A model generated the notes under the pieces. The model saw only the letters and a program-made list of their open reading frames with translations, was not told the DNA's origin and did no database searches. Position numbers and translations under genes: made by a program. From Tetrahymena elliotti 4EA (lineage: Eukaryota > Ciliophora > Oligohymenophorea > Hymenostomatida > Tetrahymenidae), in the NCBI GenBank assembly GCA_000231825.2, contig JH720300.1, forward strand, positions 738,480-802,479: 64,000 nt of DNA. Direction: 5' to 3'. This document shows positions 1-12,674 of the stretch, one piece after another. Numbering within the stretch: position 1 is the stretch's first letter; the number at the start of each line of letters is the position of its first letter.

Positions 1-3000
1 TATCTTTTAATAATTTGGTCTCAAAAAACTTTATATCAAAAGGTATTTCTTGAACTATACTTATTTGTATTATGAATATTACAACTATTATTATTAATTG
101 TGAGGTAATGTTATCATATATTACGCAAATATCTTGTGAAATTAAATTGAGATAAAGTGAAAAATTGTCTTATTAAGCATACTAGCTCACTAAATCATAA
201 ATTTATTCTAAGTCTACATACATAATGTTTCTTTTAGGAATATTATTTTCTTGCTATATCTCATAATATACTTTTAAATTGGTTTCTGATATAATCTAGT
301 ATTAATTACTAACAAAGCGCAATATGTACATATTTAATAATTTTAAATTTTAGATTTATCAAAGGCTACTCTTCTTCTTCAATCACATTATTCCTATTTA
401 ATTAATTTTTTCATGCTAAAGATACAATTTTGTTATAGCATGTAATCACTTTCTTTTCTATTTGAACTGAAAAAAACAAAGCATAGGGCAATTTTATATA
501 ATAGGAGTAATGAACTAATCTTTTCTAAATAAAGTTATTTCTCAAATAAACAGGATTTAGAAAGAGATAATCAAAACTTTAATAGCAAATGTAACAGAGC
601 TGATGAACAAATTTTTAATTAGATTAGAGGGCAGTAGTATTTAAATAATATTGATTACTAATACAAAATAAAAATAGATAATCAATATCAGTAATTGTGT
701 GATACTTTATTATATCTCCTACATTTGTATTCATTAATCTACACTCATAATACTTTCTATGTATATCCTTATATAGTTTACATCAATAAACTATGATAAA
801 TATTATATATTTTTCAAGGGTTTTCTTAATTAAACATATTTTAAATTAAAAGAAAATAATAATTGTGCAAAACATTTTTAAACTTCGCTCATATTCATCG
901 CTCAAAGAACAATATTTTTTATTTTAAAAAAGACCTTGTTACATTTCCTTTTTTTGATTAGCATTTATGTATGGTCAATAATATTGAAACAGCAGTCCGA
1001 GTTATTTAGAGATTGGGCATAGATTTAAATTGATTGACAAACTATCATAATATCAAGATTAAGTTATACTAAAATTGTAAATTTTTTGAAAATTTATTTA
1101 GTTGTAAATTCAATGAATTATTTTTATCTTTAATCAATTTTACATTCATTTTTCTACATTCACAAGTCAACTATTAATTAATTTAAGTAATATTTTAATA
1201 TTATGTTACTGAGATCTGATGCTTACAATCAAGTATTCCCAAAGTAAGTCCTTACAAATAAATTTTCTCTCTATTTTCTCAACCATAAAAAGTATTCCCA
1301 AAATAATTCTCCTCAAAAAAAATATCTTTCATTTATTTGAAATAATAATTACCAATCAATGACGCAAACACATTTCTAATTCAGGCGTATAATTTCAAAG
1401 ATTTCAGATTTCCCAATTATATTTAATCTATGACTTGACTCCATTTTATAAAAAATCTTATTTAATCCTTCAATAGGAATTGAGACTAGTAGCCACTCAT
1501 AACACTATTAGACTGAATCTTCTGATAAATGATAAATTAATAATTTTTAAATATTAATATGGGTATTAATTACTATTGATGATTTAATTTAAAAAATAAA
1601 TAAAAGGGGTAAAAAATATCTTCCTTCATTTGTTATTTTAGCTATTGGCTGCGTATGAAGCCTATTATTGTTGGTCAGCTACGACTAAATTACCTTAATA
1701 ATTTTTAATAGTAGAATAGAAAAATGCTTGTTATAGAGGCTAAAAATTTTTTCCTAATAAGTATTTAGTGTAATTATGATGTAAATTAAATGTACATTTA
1801 CTAAACGAATGGTGAAAAATATGAAAACAATTAAATTAACAAAGCACTGCCAAAAGAGAAGAGAAATATTGTAACAAAAATCAAAAAAAGAGTAAATCAA
1901 CTGAAGTTGTTTTTGGTATTTTTTATAGAATGATAAGAGAAAATAGAGCTAGAAAGAGCTGTATCAAGTCTATGTAATAATATCATATACTATTACCAAT
2001 CAATGAAGAGATTTTGTACCATTAAAATAGATATGACAATATTGTATGTACATAAAATAAATTAAAATTTGAAATTTGATCATTTAAATAATTTATTTCA
2101 TTGGTCACTATGGTTCTATTAAACATCATTTTGGTGTAATCAACCTAATTATTTCTTCTAAAGTGTAATTTAAAAATAAATTTCAGAATCTCTAACTGAA
2201 TCAAATAATTGGAATTAACGAACACCAGTCAAAATTGATTTTCCCTTACATTACATTTTCTACTTACATTTACCTTTTAGCAATAGATTTTGTTCAAAAT
2301 CCTAATACTTATTCACTGAAAGTTACTGTGCCAATCAAATAGATATTTCTTTGCATTTCTAATCAATCGCTTACTAACTATTTTAATGTCTTTAGCTTTG
2401 GTAAAAATTAATTTTCGAAATACTGGAAAAAGTGCAAATATCTTTTATTGACGCACTAAATATGTTACTAAAAATTTAATTATGTATTTTCACTTATCCT
2501 ACTCCTACTCTTTGAGCTTAAAGTTATCTATAAAACAATGCCACTTAATTTTAACCAATGCTAAATCTATAAAACATCAAAATTTCTAATAGTAAATTAT
2601 TTTTAATTACAGATGATTGAAGACAAGTATAGATGCATTTAATTGCATCATTAATTATATTTAAAATTTACTACAAGTTTATATTATATTTGTAAAGCTT
2701 AGTTATTTGTTTAAGGGTTAATTTCGTCCTTAGTATTTCTTTTTAAAGTATTTCGAATGTTTTTTCAATAATTATTTTATTTATATTATTCAATCATTAA
2801 AAATAGCATTTTTCCTTGAAAAATACAAATCAAATTTCATTTATTTTCTAATAAATTTTGTTTCAACTTTAAATATAAGTATAGCAGAAAAATATTGTAA
2901 CAAAGATCAATATAAAATGAATATAAAAAGCAAACATTCACCACTAATTTTTATTAAGAAAGTAAACAAATTAATTGAATTTAATTTACAGTAAAGTGAA

Positions 3001-6000
3001 GGTTTAAAATAAAAATCATATCAATTCCTACTCATAATCACAAACTAATTATTCCACTTCTCACTCTATCAGCTTCAACATCTTTACTTTAGAAAAACAT
3101 TAATAAGAGTCATAAAAGGAATTAGTAATTTAACACTTGATTATTTTTGCTTTGATACTAGAAAAGAAAATTAACAATTTATGAGATTTGATTAACAGAT
3201 GAGCAAAAAAAGACTCTGAATGAAATATGTGAAACATCTCATAATCAAAGATAAAAAATATTCAGAATAATTTGTTAATTTAAATGACTTTTTTTTGAAA
3301 ATAGTTACCTAAAACTAATTTATTGATAGCTAAACTTTTCAATTCATTTGGACTTATATATTTTATTAAATTTTCTTTAATTCCATTCAATTTTGCAAAA
3401 GACAGTAAGGTCAACTAAGTATTAATTTTGTGTATACAATAAAATAATAAATCTGTGAAATCTATGATTATCGTCTAGCTTCATTAACTGTTACTTACAG
3501 TATTCAAAGAGGGTTAATATACTGTATTCCCTTGTTAATGATCCTAATTAATAAAGACCATTTTTTTGAAAATAGTCAAAAGAAATTGGTCATTAATAAA
3601 GACTATTATCCATCACACAATAACGAGAATAAAGAGCGAATACAGTAAAGAAATAATAAATTAATACCTTTGTTTTTTTATTGTGAAAAAACTAAAAAAA
3701 TTTTCTGAATTTTACAAAATTATTATCTTTTGAATTTCATAAAAGCTTGAAAATGAAAATTTTTAATTACTACTTAAAGAAAATAGCTTGGAAAATAATA
3801 CTAAATTAATTTATTCTTTATTGGCAAATCTTCTCTCTATTAATTTGAGCAGATCGTAAATATATTATCACAAATTCCAAGCAATTTAAAAATTAATCTA
3901 TTTTCATGTATTGATTAAACAGCAGAAAATCAAAACGATCGATAGGGATATTAAGCTCATTAAAACTATTTAAAATTAAAATTTTTTTTTCTTCTTTCTC
4001 TAAATAAAACAATTTACCTCTTGCAAATATCTCTAGTTTTTTCAATCCAATCCTTTTAAGTGCGTAAAAAGTTAAATGTAAAAAAAAGACACTGACTTAA
4101 ATTAATCTTTGAATTATTTTATAAATAAAACTAAATAAATTAAGTGTCAATATTTTTAGCTCTATTTTACTTTAATTTTACTGCTAAAATAGAATCTGGG
4201 CTAGTAAAAAATTAGAGGGATTTAACAAGGATGATAAGTAAAATAGAAATTATTACAAAAAAAAATTCCTTAAAAAATATGAGATTCTAAACTCGGTTAG
4301 TAGTTAGTTGCTTTGGTATTAAGTTGTTATCTCTCCGTCACTTATTTTTGAAGATCACTTTAAGGAGGAAGGAAGGATTAATTAATATGATCTTAAGTTT
4401 CAAATTCTAAATTAAATGTATCTACTTAATGTTCTATTGTTAATCCTCCTTCCAAAAAAGGGTAAACATACTCTCTATACTTAAGTGCTGGCAAAAATTA
4501 TAAATCAGCTCTTGATTTTTTATGCTACTGAAAGCTATAAATGAACTACAAACTTTTCCAACTATTATTTGGTTGAAAAGTGGTACTTGATACTCCTCTT
4601 AATTTCGTAACTTCATAGAACTAGGCCCTTATAATGCTAACTAAACATCTAATGGTGGTACTAAGAATTATTCAATAAGATAAAAAATACAATTTGAAGA
4701 GTATTTATATTTCTAAGGCTTCTCTTTCCTTAATATGTTTCTGGTACCTAAGTAATTTTACTTTCTAACATGACCTTACTAAATTTGCTAAAAATATGGT
4801 TCTGATGCAAAAAGTCAAATTTATGTTACTGTAGAATCAATAATACAAACTAGTTTACAATTCTGGCCATTTGGTCTTAACCTGCTGCAGCTCTTGATCT
4901 AGCTACTAAGGTTATCTAACCTGCTATCTAAGTTAAGCCCTCTGTAAATTGATTAAATATAAGAATTAATATTAAACTTTAACAAAAATATTTTATTATT
5001 TTATCAAATCTATTTTAAAACTACTAAAATATTACAATTTACTACTGTAAGCTAACTTTTAATTTTAAATAAGAAAGAAATTTGATTATTTTATCTTCCT
5101 AAAATATTATCATACGTTCTTCTCCTGATCTAATCTCTATCATTCGTTTTAATTTCTTTATACTTTTCAGAATTAATACTTACATTCCTCTTAAGTCTCA
5201 TTTTCAATCAGTACCAGATTAAATTGAATAACAAAATAAAAATTTTATTTAATGAATATACTATGTTTAATAAAAACCTGCAAGTGTTCTCGCATAAGAA
5301 GATTTCATTTTTTCTAAAATATCTATGAACTTTTTCTTTGTTTCATAAATTTGATTTTAAAAATTAAAATTTTTTGCTAACATTCTTCTATTTTTTAAAT
5401 TTAATTTAAAAAATGTCAAATTCAATTTAAAATCCTAACATCATTAATTGAAAATAGCTCTGATATAATATTCTATTAAGAAAGCGTTGAGAAAATAAAT
5501 TTTTAAAAAGAGAAGAATAAATAACTATTTATATTTTTGTAATTGTCTGTGGTTTATTAAGTGAGAGAAAAAATGTGATATATATTAGAGGAGCTTACTC
5601 ATATATGTATTATTTAAATAAGTTCTAACTGGTGGTCGCTTTATATTGAAAGAAGTGTAAATAGACCAAGACTTAATATTAATAAAAAATAAGAAATATC
5701 AGTTAAGTATATTCTATTTATATATTTTTCAAATCAAACAAATAGTTACCACTAGTTTTTTTAATGTGATATTTACTTAATAAAAATAGTCAAAAAATAA
5801 GGTACTCACCTTTCAAAATAATTTATTATAAATTTATCATTATAAAAATAATACTGAGATAGATATACTTCAAATTTATTATTTCGCTCTTATCTCATTA
5901 AAACTTTTATAGTAGCTAATTTACTAGTCATTTTTTAAAAATGATTGCATGTTTTGAAACAAATTTTTTTCCTGAATAATTTGAATTTCACTTTTTCTAA

Positions 6001-6810
6001 CTTTCTGTTCATCTAGTATCAACCAGTTTTCTTTTATCAAATATTTACAAAGTTAATTAACTAACTAAATATTTAAATAAATTTTAGATTCAAGCTTCAA
6101 ATATCTGGATATTCAATTTCTATTTTATTTATTTCAATTTTAATTTGGTAAATTGAAACTCCAATCATTTAAAAATAAATACTATCAATCACATTCTTAT
6201 AAATTTTACTTAAAAGAAAAGCTTATCAAAATTTACAAAAGTTGTAATTTAAATATGAAGAGAGCCTTAGCATCATATATAATTCAGAAAATTTAATTAA
6301 TTTTTAAATAAACATACATCATTAATAAAAATACTTATGTATTTAAATATTTTAATGAAAAAACATGTTTGAATGTGAGTAATAATTTTTGTTTTGGAAA
6401 ATATCAAATCATTTAAAAGATTACTTTTATTATATCTTTTTTTTTATTTCATTTAAAAATATTTCAATTTTTATTACAGTAAAGTAAATGAGGATAAAAT
6501 AAAAAGACATTTTTAAGTTTGACATAAATAAAATGGAATCATTTTACATAGACAATTCAACTAGGTAATTTATAAATAAATAGTAGTAATATTCAGTAAG
6601 CCCGAATTCCAAAAGTAATTGAAATTAACAATTTATTTTTATTAAAAATACTTTAAAAAATAAAAATGATTTTAAGTCATTTTTTAACTAAAAATTAACT
6701 TTTAATTTTAAATGGATTAGGGAAAAGTAGATTGGTAATTTATGAAATATTAATGATATGACTGTTGAGTTAGTTATTACTAAAATTTTAAGGCATTAAC
6801 TTGTTTGATT
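1..6810. other. Long AT-rich region without a convincing gene
   Basis: Both strands were read with TGA as the only stop. No stretch shows the mixed, G/C-containing codon pattern of the genes further along. Homopolymer A/T runs and short open frames are common but are expected at this base composition. The only part with coding-like texture is about 4470-4960 (separate entry). A 14-base word, aaatattgtaacaa, occurs at 1864 and 2890 and again at 63670. A gene with very divergent sequence could be missed here. Confidence 0.6.
4470..4960 (+). pseudogene. Possible decayed coding fragment
   Basis: One frame reads ATGLLKAINELQTFPTI-like text (starting M-L-L-K-A) at about 4524, continues through two in-frame TGA codons, and carries plausible protein text such as FIELGPYNANQTSNGGTKNY and YGSDAKSQIYVTVESIIQTS. 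Near the end a shift to another frame gives AAALDLATKVIQPAIQVKPSVN and a TGA. The G/C-richer codons and N-glycosylation-like N-Q-T stand out from the AT-rich surroundings. TGA stops plus an apparent frameshift suggest a relic; mis-read introns are an alternative. The family was not recognised. Confidence 0.25.
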
Positions 6811-8811
6811 TCAAAAATCTATTGAAAGATCCCAATGAAGACAGTCAGCTTGATAAGAAATAAATGGTTTAACTATTTAGCAATAAATTACCAAATGAGC
6901 AAGCATTGCTCTTTTTTTAAGGAGATATTCACTAAAACATTAAGAATAAACAGGTTATTCACTCTTAACAGTCGTAATGTAGTAATTAAAGTTTAGTATT
7001 TCTAATTCTTACTTATAAATTTCGTGACCTTTGGCTAAGTTTTCATAATATTTTTATCTATATAATTTGATAGTAATAGAGTAATAATAATCCAAAGTAT
7101 TAAGTTCAACTAAAGAAGGGAATTTTTAAAGTATAGTTCCAAAAAGTTAATATGATAAGTTCCTTTCTTATGTTTTAAAAAAAACAACATTTGGAAGTAT
7201 TTCTATTTATTTAAATAATTAGTAATCTAAGTACTTTAGTGTAGGCTTATGCATGTTAATAATTTTAGTTTTTAAATCCAAATATTTTGAATCTTCCCAA
7301 TAGATATTATGATAAAAATTTAAGGACTCTAATCTAAATTATTTTAAGTGATTGATTATATCATCATCAGAAAATTATAACTCTTTATTTAATGCCCATG
7401 AGAATTTTAGATTTATTAATTCTTTCAACTAAAATAGTAAAACCCATTAAACTTGATCAAAAAACTCAAAATGTTTTTCTATTGTAAATGTTTTTATTTT
7501 TCTAACATTTTCTACTTTATCTTTTTAAGAGTCAAAATCAAAGATTGTTGTATCACCAACATTAAATTTAAAAATCAAAAGATTCTTTAAATTAATAATA
7601 GTTTTAAACATTTCTATTCCTTCTTTTTTGTTCTCACAATCAACTTACAAAAAGAGATTCTTCAAAGTGTTCTCTTTTGATATGAGTAAATTTTAAAAAT
7701 CTTGATAGTCTTCTATATCAAAGTGTTAATCATTTGGGTACTTTAAGTTCAACTCTTCTATTTAATTGCAATCCTTCAAACTTTTGCATATGAGTTTTTT
7801 AAGATCTTCTTTTTTATAATCTGTATCTGAGAGGTCTAGAGTAATGATTTTAAGATTTTAATAACAACTAAAGTAACTCAAAAATTAATCAAGTTATACC
7901 TTTTACTAAAATTTAATTCCTTTGATACATAAATCTTCAATTTTTTCAAACTCTAGGAGAGCTTCTTTAAGTTAAAGAGCATCACTAGCCTTGCAATAGT
8001 TATCTGATAAAAATGCAATTTCTTTCAAACTTTTTCCAAATTTAGTTAACTACTTAAGATTGGATATCTGCTATTTTAAGGAACAGTTTTTGCTCCATAA
8101 ATCTATTCCTATTTATTAGAGATTTTTCATTTCAGAAATATTGCTATAAGCATTTTTATAAAACTCTTAGTTAAAATTCATATTGAGAATACCAATTTAT
8201 AGTTCCTTGAGACTCTTAAGCTTTAAGATCCTCTCTATTAGTTTATTCTAGAAAAGCATCATTTCATTTTTCTTTGTTCTTAAGGATTCATCTTCAAACT
8301 CAGAATTATCTTGCATTATCGATAAGTATTCGATTGAGTTGAATTAGTCATTTTGTATAAATACATCTAAGATTTCGTGAAGACAGTTACCTCTCTCAAG
8401 CTAAAATTTATTGTAGTCATGTTGAATGCTTACATATTTAAGATTCTTCAAAGGAAGGAGTATGTCCAAAAGCATATCTTTTTTATTCTTCTCTTATTAC
8501 TTATTAGTAACAGATTAAGTTAAATTGATAATAGTCAATTAAGTAATTTAATCAGCATATTTAGGATATATGTCATTTTTTATAACATTAATAACATCTT
8601 TTGCTAGGATACCTTAAGGATAAATTTACTTAAATTAGATCTATAAATGATCAATATCTAACTGAAATAAATCAATGAACTCTTTGATTTTATCAATTTT
8701 GATTTAATTTTCTTTTGTCCAATTTTCATATTCTACCTTCAGTATTTTTACATCACCTCTCTTTATTCTCTACCAATTTAGAATCTCAAAATTCTGATTT
8801 AAAACTATCAT
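6811..8811 (-). CDS. Leucine-rich repeat protein, 666 aa, intronless
   Basis: One uninterrupted frame runs from ATG (8811-8809) to TGA (6813-6811), with very many TAA/TAG codons read as Gln. The C-terminal two thirds show irregular leucine-rich repeats of the L..L..L.L type, for example ERILKLKSLKELQIGILNM, FEKIEDLCIKGIKF, NLKIITLDLSDTDYKKEDLK and LKELINLKFSW. Such ribonuclease-inhibitor-like repeat arrays are common in ciliates and usually bind proteins. No kinase, F-box or membrane segment was seen. The N-terminal ~150 residues are acidic/helical without a recognisable domain. The gene is divergent from chorismate synthase, 527 bp apart. The LRR assignment is firm; the cellular role is unknown. 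Confidence 0.85.
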
Positions 8812-9338
8812 TTTTGGTCTTTATCCTAAACAAAAATTTAATTTTTTTTTTTTTGCTTTATTTTCTTGTTGAGAGTGTAAAATCCTATTAAATTATTCTC
8901 ATATCCTTTGAAATTCTGAAAAAATTTGATTATTTGTATTTATGGAGGTAATAAAAATTGTTCTTTGTTGAATATACTGACAAAAGAAATATTATTTCTT
9001 AGACAAACAAAGATAACTGATTCAATTTTTCTTCATTCATCAATTCTATTTTATGTTGAAGAACAAATAATTTTTGAGCAGGATGTGAAATCTATTTTTA
9101 TTTTTTAATGCTATTTTTTAAAAATGACTACATGCAGTGAAATTCAACTTCAATGAAGCTAATGCTTGTCTAGTTTAGCTACTTTACTTTTAAATAGATG
9201 ATATAAGATTATCAAATATATGATGGAATGGTTGCGAAATTTCTTTGATCTTCTTGATTAAAATATCTATCTAATTATTTATCTTGCTTATCATAATCTT
9301 ATGAATATTGTCAATAAAATTGTTAGAAATTAATTGAA
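8812..9338. promoter_or_regulatory. Divergent intergenic region between LRR and aroC genes
   Basis: This 527-bp spacer lies between two divergently oriented start codons, so it must hold both promoters and 5' leaders. It contains long T and A tracts but no motif I can name. A standard-code open frame at 8926-9108 lies inside it and shows no domain. Confidence 0.4.
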
Positions 9339-11455
9339 ATGAGTACTTTTGGTAGAATTTATAGAGTTAGTACTTTTGGAGAGTCTCATTCACCTGGTTA
9401 ATTTAAAATGCAAGCTAATATATATTAAACATTTTTTTTTATGTATTTATATATAAAGCTGTAGGATGCACAGTCGAAGGATTTCCTACCCTTATCAAAG
9501 TAAAGAGGGTAATTTATTTCACTTTTGATATATGTTCATCAATCATGCAAAAGATATTTAATACTTAATAATAAAATAGGAAGATATTTAAAAAGCTCTT
9601 GACAGAAGAAGGCCTGGATAGTCTTCCTTGACTACAAAAAGAAATGAGACAGATTAAGTAGAAATATTATGTGGATTAGAAAATGAAATTTCAATTGGTT
9701 CACCTATAGCATTTTTGGTGAGAAATTAAGACCAAATAAAAAAGGTGAATGATTTTGTTTGATTTGATTATCTTTTTTTTCCCTTCTTTTTAATAATGTT
9801 AGCCTAAAGAGGAAATTTGTTATTTTACAGGATTACAGTGAGATGGAGAAGGTGCCTAGACCAGGTCACGCTGATTATACTTATTTAATTAAGTATGGAG
9901 TTAAAGCTTAATCAGGGGGTGGAAGAAGCAGCGCTCGTGAAACTATAGGTATAATTAAATTACATATAAATTGTAAAGAGATTTGATCAAACAAAATAAG
10001 ATTAGCTTATAATTTACTTAAATAACCACTTACAGATGTAAATAAAAATAATCTTGAAATTTGTTTGATAAATTTCAGAGTAAATTTAAAATTTAGTTAC
10101 ATTTGGCTCTTCATTATATCCATTTATTTAGATTGCCTTTTTTTACCATTTAATAAATTTCTAAATAAGGAAGAGTTTGTGCAGGTGCATTGGCAGATAT
10201 TTACTTAGAATAGTAGCTTAATATGAACATATTTAGTTTTGTTTCAAGTGTGGGTGATATATAAGTTCCAATTGAATTTGTTTCTAGAATTGTTAATTCT
10301 CCCCTTAGAGAGTATACAAAAGAGAGAATAGACTTGTTAGGATGCATAACTATATTGAAAGATGCATCTGATAAATTTATTTATAAATGTGAAGAATCTT
10401 TTTATAATTAGTAAGGAGAAAAAATAATTAATTATGATGAGAAATTACTAACTTAAATCGAAATTGTTAACGTAAGATGTCCCCACCCTCCAACTGCTAT
10501 TAAAATTATTTAAAAGATACAATCTATCAGGGAATAAAAAGATTCTATAGGAGGTACTGTAACATGTGTGATTCAGAATACACCTATTGGTTTAGGTGAA
10601 CCTTGCTTTGACAAAGTAAGTCTTTTTATATAATATATACAAATTGTGTTTATTACTTTTGGATTAAATACATACATCCCCACCCCATATATAAATATTT
10701 GTAATTAATAATAATAAATGATGCTGAGATAATTTATTGATTAATATATTTATCCTATGAATCTTTTTAAATAATAATATTAAAAATAAAAAGCTGCCAG
10801 CCTTACTTGCTCATGCAATAATGAGCATTCCAGCTACTAAGGGGTTCTAGATAGGAAGTGGGTTTGAAGGAACTAAAATGCAGGGATCTCAGCATAATGA
10901 TGCATTTTATAGCGAAAAACAATCATAAGACAACACACAAATCACTGAAAAAGAAGAAAAACAAGAAAATTTATTGCTTAAGACACTAACAAATAATGCA
11001 GGAGGCACTCTAGGAGGAATTTCAAATGGACAAAACATAGTAAAATATTAACAGCATTCCTAATCTTTTCTTTAATCTTTTATTATCATTTCACTTGAAA
11101 AAATTTTGTTATTGTGTAATTAAAATGCTTTGCCAGCTTAGTATAAAATTCTAGATTTATTAGATTAGCCAATTTACATCTATAAATTAATTCTTGATAT
11201 TTGTAATATTTGTAATAGTACTTTTCTGTTGCTTTCAAGCCTGTATCAACTATAGGTTTACCTTAAAAAACAAGTAACTTAGAAGGTGAAGATACTATCC
11301 TTGAAGCTAAAGGTAGACATGATCCATGTGTACTACCTAGAGCTCCTCCAATAGTAGATTCAATGGCTTCTATCACATTAATGGATGCGTTCTTATTATA
11401 GTAAACTCATTAGCCAAAGGTTTAGGAAGGATAATCCCAGTGGTAGTATTTTTGA
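9339..11455 (+). CDS. aroC: Chorismate synthase, 7 exons, 439 aa
   Basis: Catalyses the last shikimate-pathway step, 5-enolpyruvylshikimate 3-phosphate to chorismate, using reduced FMN. Exons: 9339-9396, 9459-9508, 9580-9744, 9831-9948, 10170-10615, 10794-11039, 11219-11455; all introns are GT..AG and the phases close exactly (1320 nt). All three family signatures are visible: [16 protein letters not shown] (about residues 14-29), [18 protein letters not shown], and [18 protein letters not shown] near the C-terminus. The two histidines needed in the fungal enzyme correspond to GESH and RPGHAD. DRRRPGQ and GTLGGISNG are also present. In the third signature Asp replaces the usual Glu (IVDSM for IVESM). 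An insert rich in E/K/Q precedes [10 protein letters not shown]. No targeting peptide is evident, so it is probably cytosolic. Confidence 0.97.
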
Positions 11456-12674
11456 TCAAGTGACATTAAATAATAGTAAACATTAAAATTTTGCATTTAC
11501 TGATTAAAAACAATTAATAATTTTTAGAGTTATCATAAGAAAATAGGTGAATAAGCATATATTTTATGGTCAATATATATTGTTTTTGTATTAAAAAATA
11601 TGAATCTAAATATATTCAACTAGTATGAATTTTATAATATTTTTTTTGATTTTATTTAGAAATTGATTACAGACATTATCAAGCTTAACATTTGTTTAGG
11701 ATTTTTTAATCAGAGGTTATTTATTTAAAAATTTTGTAAGCTAAAAACTATTAGAATGTGAGTCTTAATTATAAGCTAAAATATATTGTAATAACTTAAA
11801 TTTTTTACGCTTTCTTCCAAAAGCAAAGAAAAATTTGTTTTAAATTTGTACTTTTGGTATTTGAGAAACGAAAAAGATAGTTTTGTATTTTGGAAAAATT
11901 ATTTTTTTTGTTTGAAATAAAAATTACATCATTTATATTGGAAGAAGTATAAGTGTAAGGATGGATTTTACCAAAAAATGAGTTTTACATTTTAAATTAA
12001 AGATATTTTGAAGTTTTTGAAAGAGAAACTTTGCAATTTTAGTGGTAAAGTTAGAAAATGTAATCAAGATTTTTTAATCTGTAATAACTCTTTTGCTTTT
12101 CTATGAAATAAAAACCTTATGATTTTAACCATCAATTTAAATCAACTTTTATAATTGCAATATTTCGATGGTAATTTGATAAGCTTGTTTTAGATTTACT
12201 AGTTTGAGAATAAATAGTGAATAATTAAATAACTTGTTCTTTGTGGTAAAATAAAAAGATTTGTAAAAATTCACTGGCTGATTTCTTTTATTTTTCTTCA
12301 AAAATTTTTTTTCCAGTAATGATAATTAATATGGAATACTGACAATTTCTAAAATATACTTTTAGAAGTAAGAAAGAATTTAAAAAAAATGTTATTATAT
12401 GATAGATTAGATAGAAGTAACTTTATTAAAAGACCTAATATGATTTTAAAAATGTAAAAATATATTAATTATAGTTTTTAAATGGATACAAATGCTTTTT
12501 TTTTAAGTTAAAAGATTAGCTAGTAACACACATATATACAATTTTACTAGTAATTTGATTTGATTAGTAAAAATATAAATAAATTCTTAATCAGTTGAAT
12601 TAAATGGATAGATAGAATATTTTTCATTTAAAATGGTCAATTATAAAATGATAAAATGTGAAAGATTAATCTTT
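11456..12674. other. Intergenic, convergent gene ends
   Basis: This is the 3' side of both chorismate synthase (plus) and POC16 (minus). It is A/T-tract-rich sequence with no gene, hairpin or repeat that I can support. Confidence 0.6.

Noticed and set aside
8926..9108. 60-codon standard-code frame between LRR and chorismate synthase
   Set aside because: No domain, chance-like composition, and it lies in the divergent promoter interval.
10670..10690. C-rich patch catccccaccccat as a telomere-like repeat
   Set aside because: It is not CCCCAA-periodic and lies inside a chorismate synthase intron.
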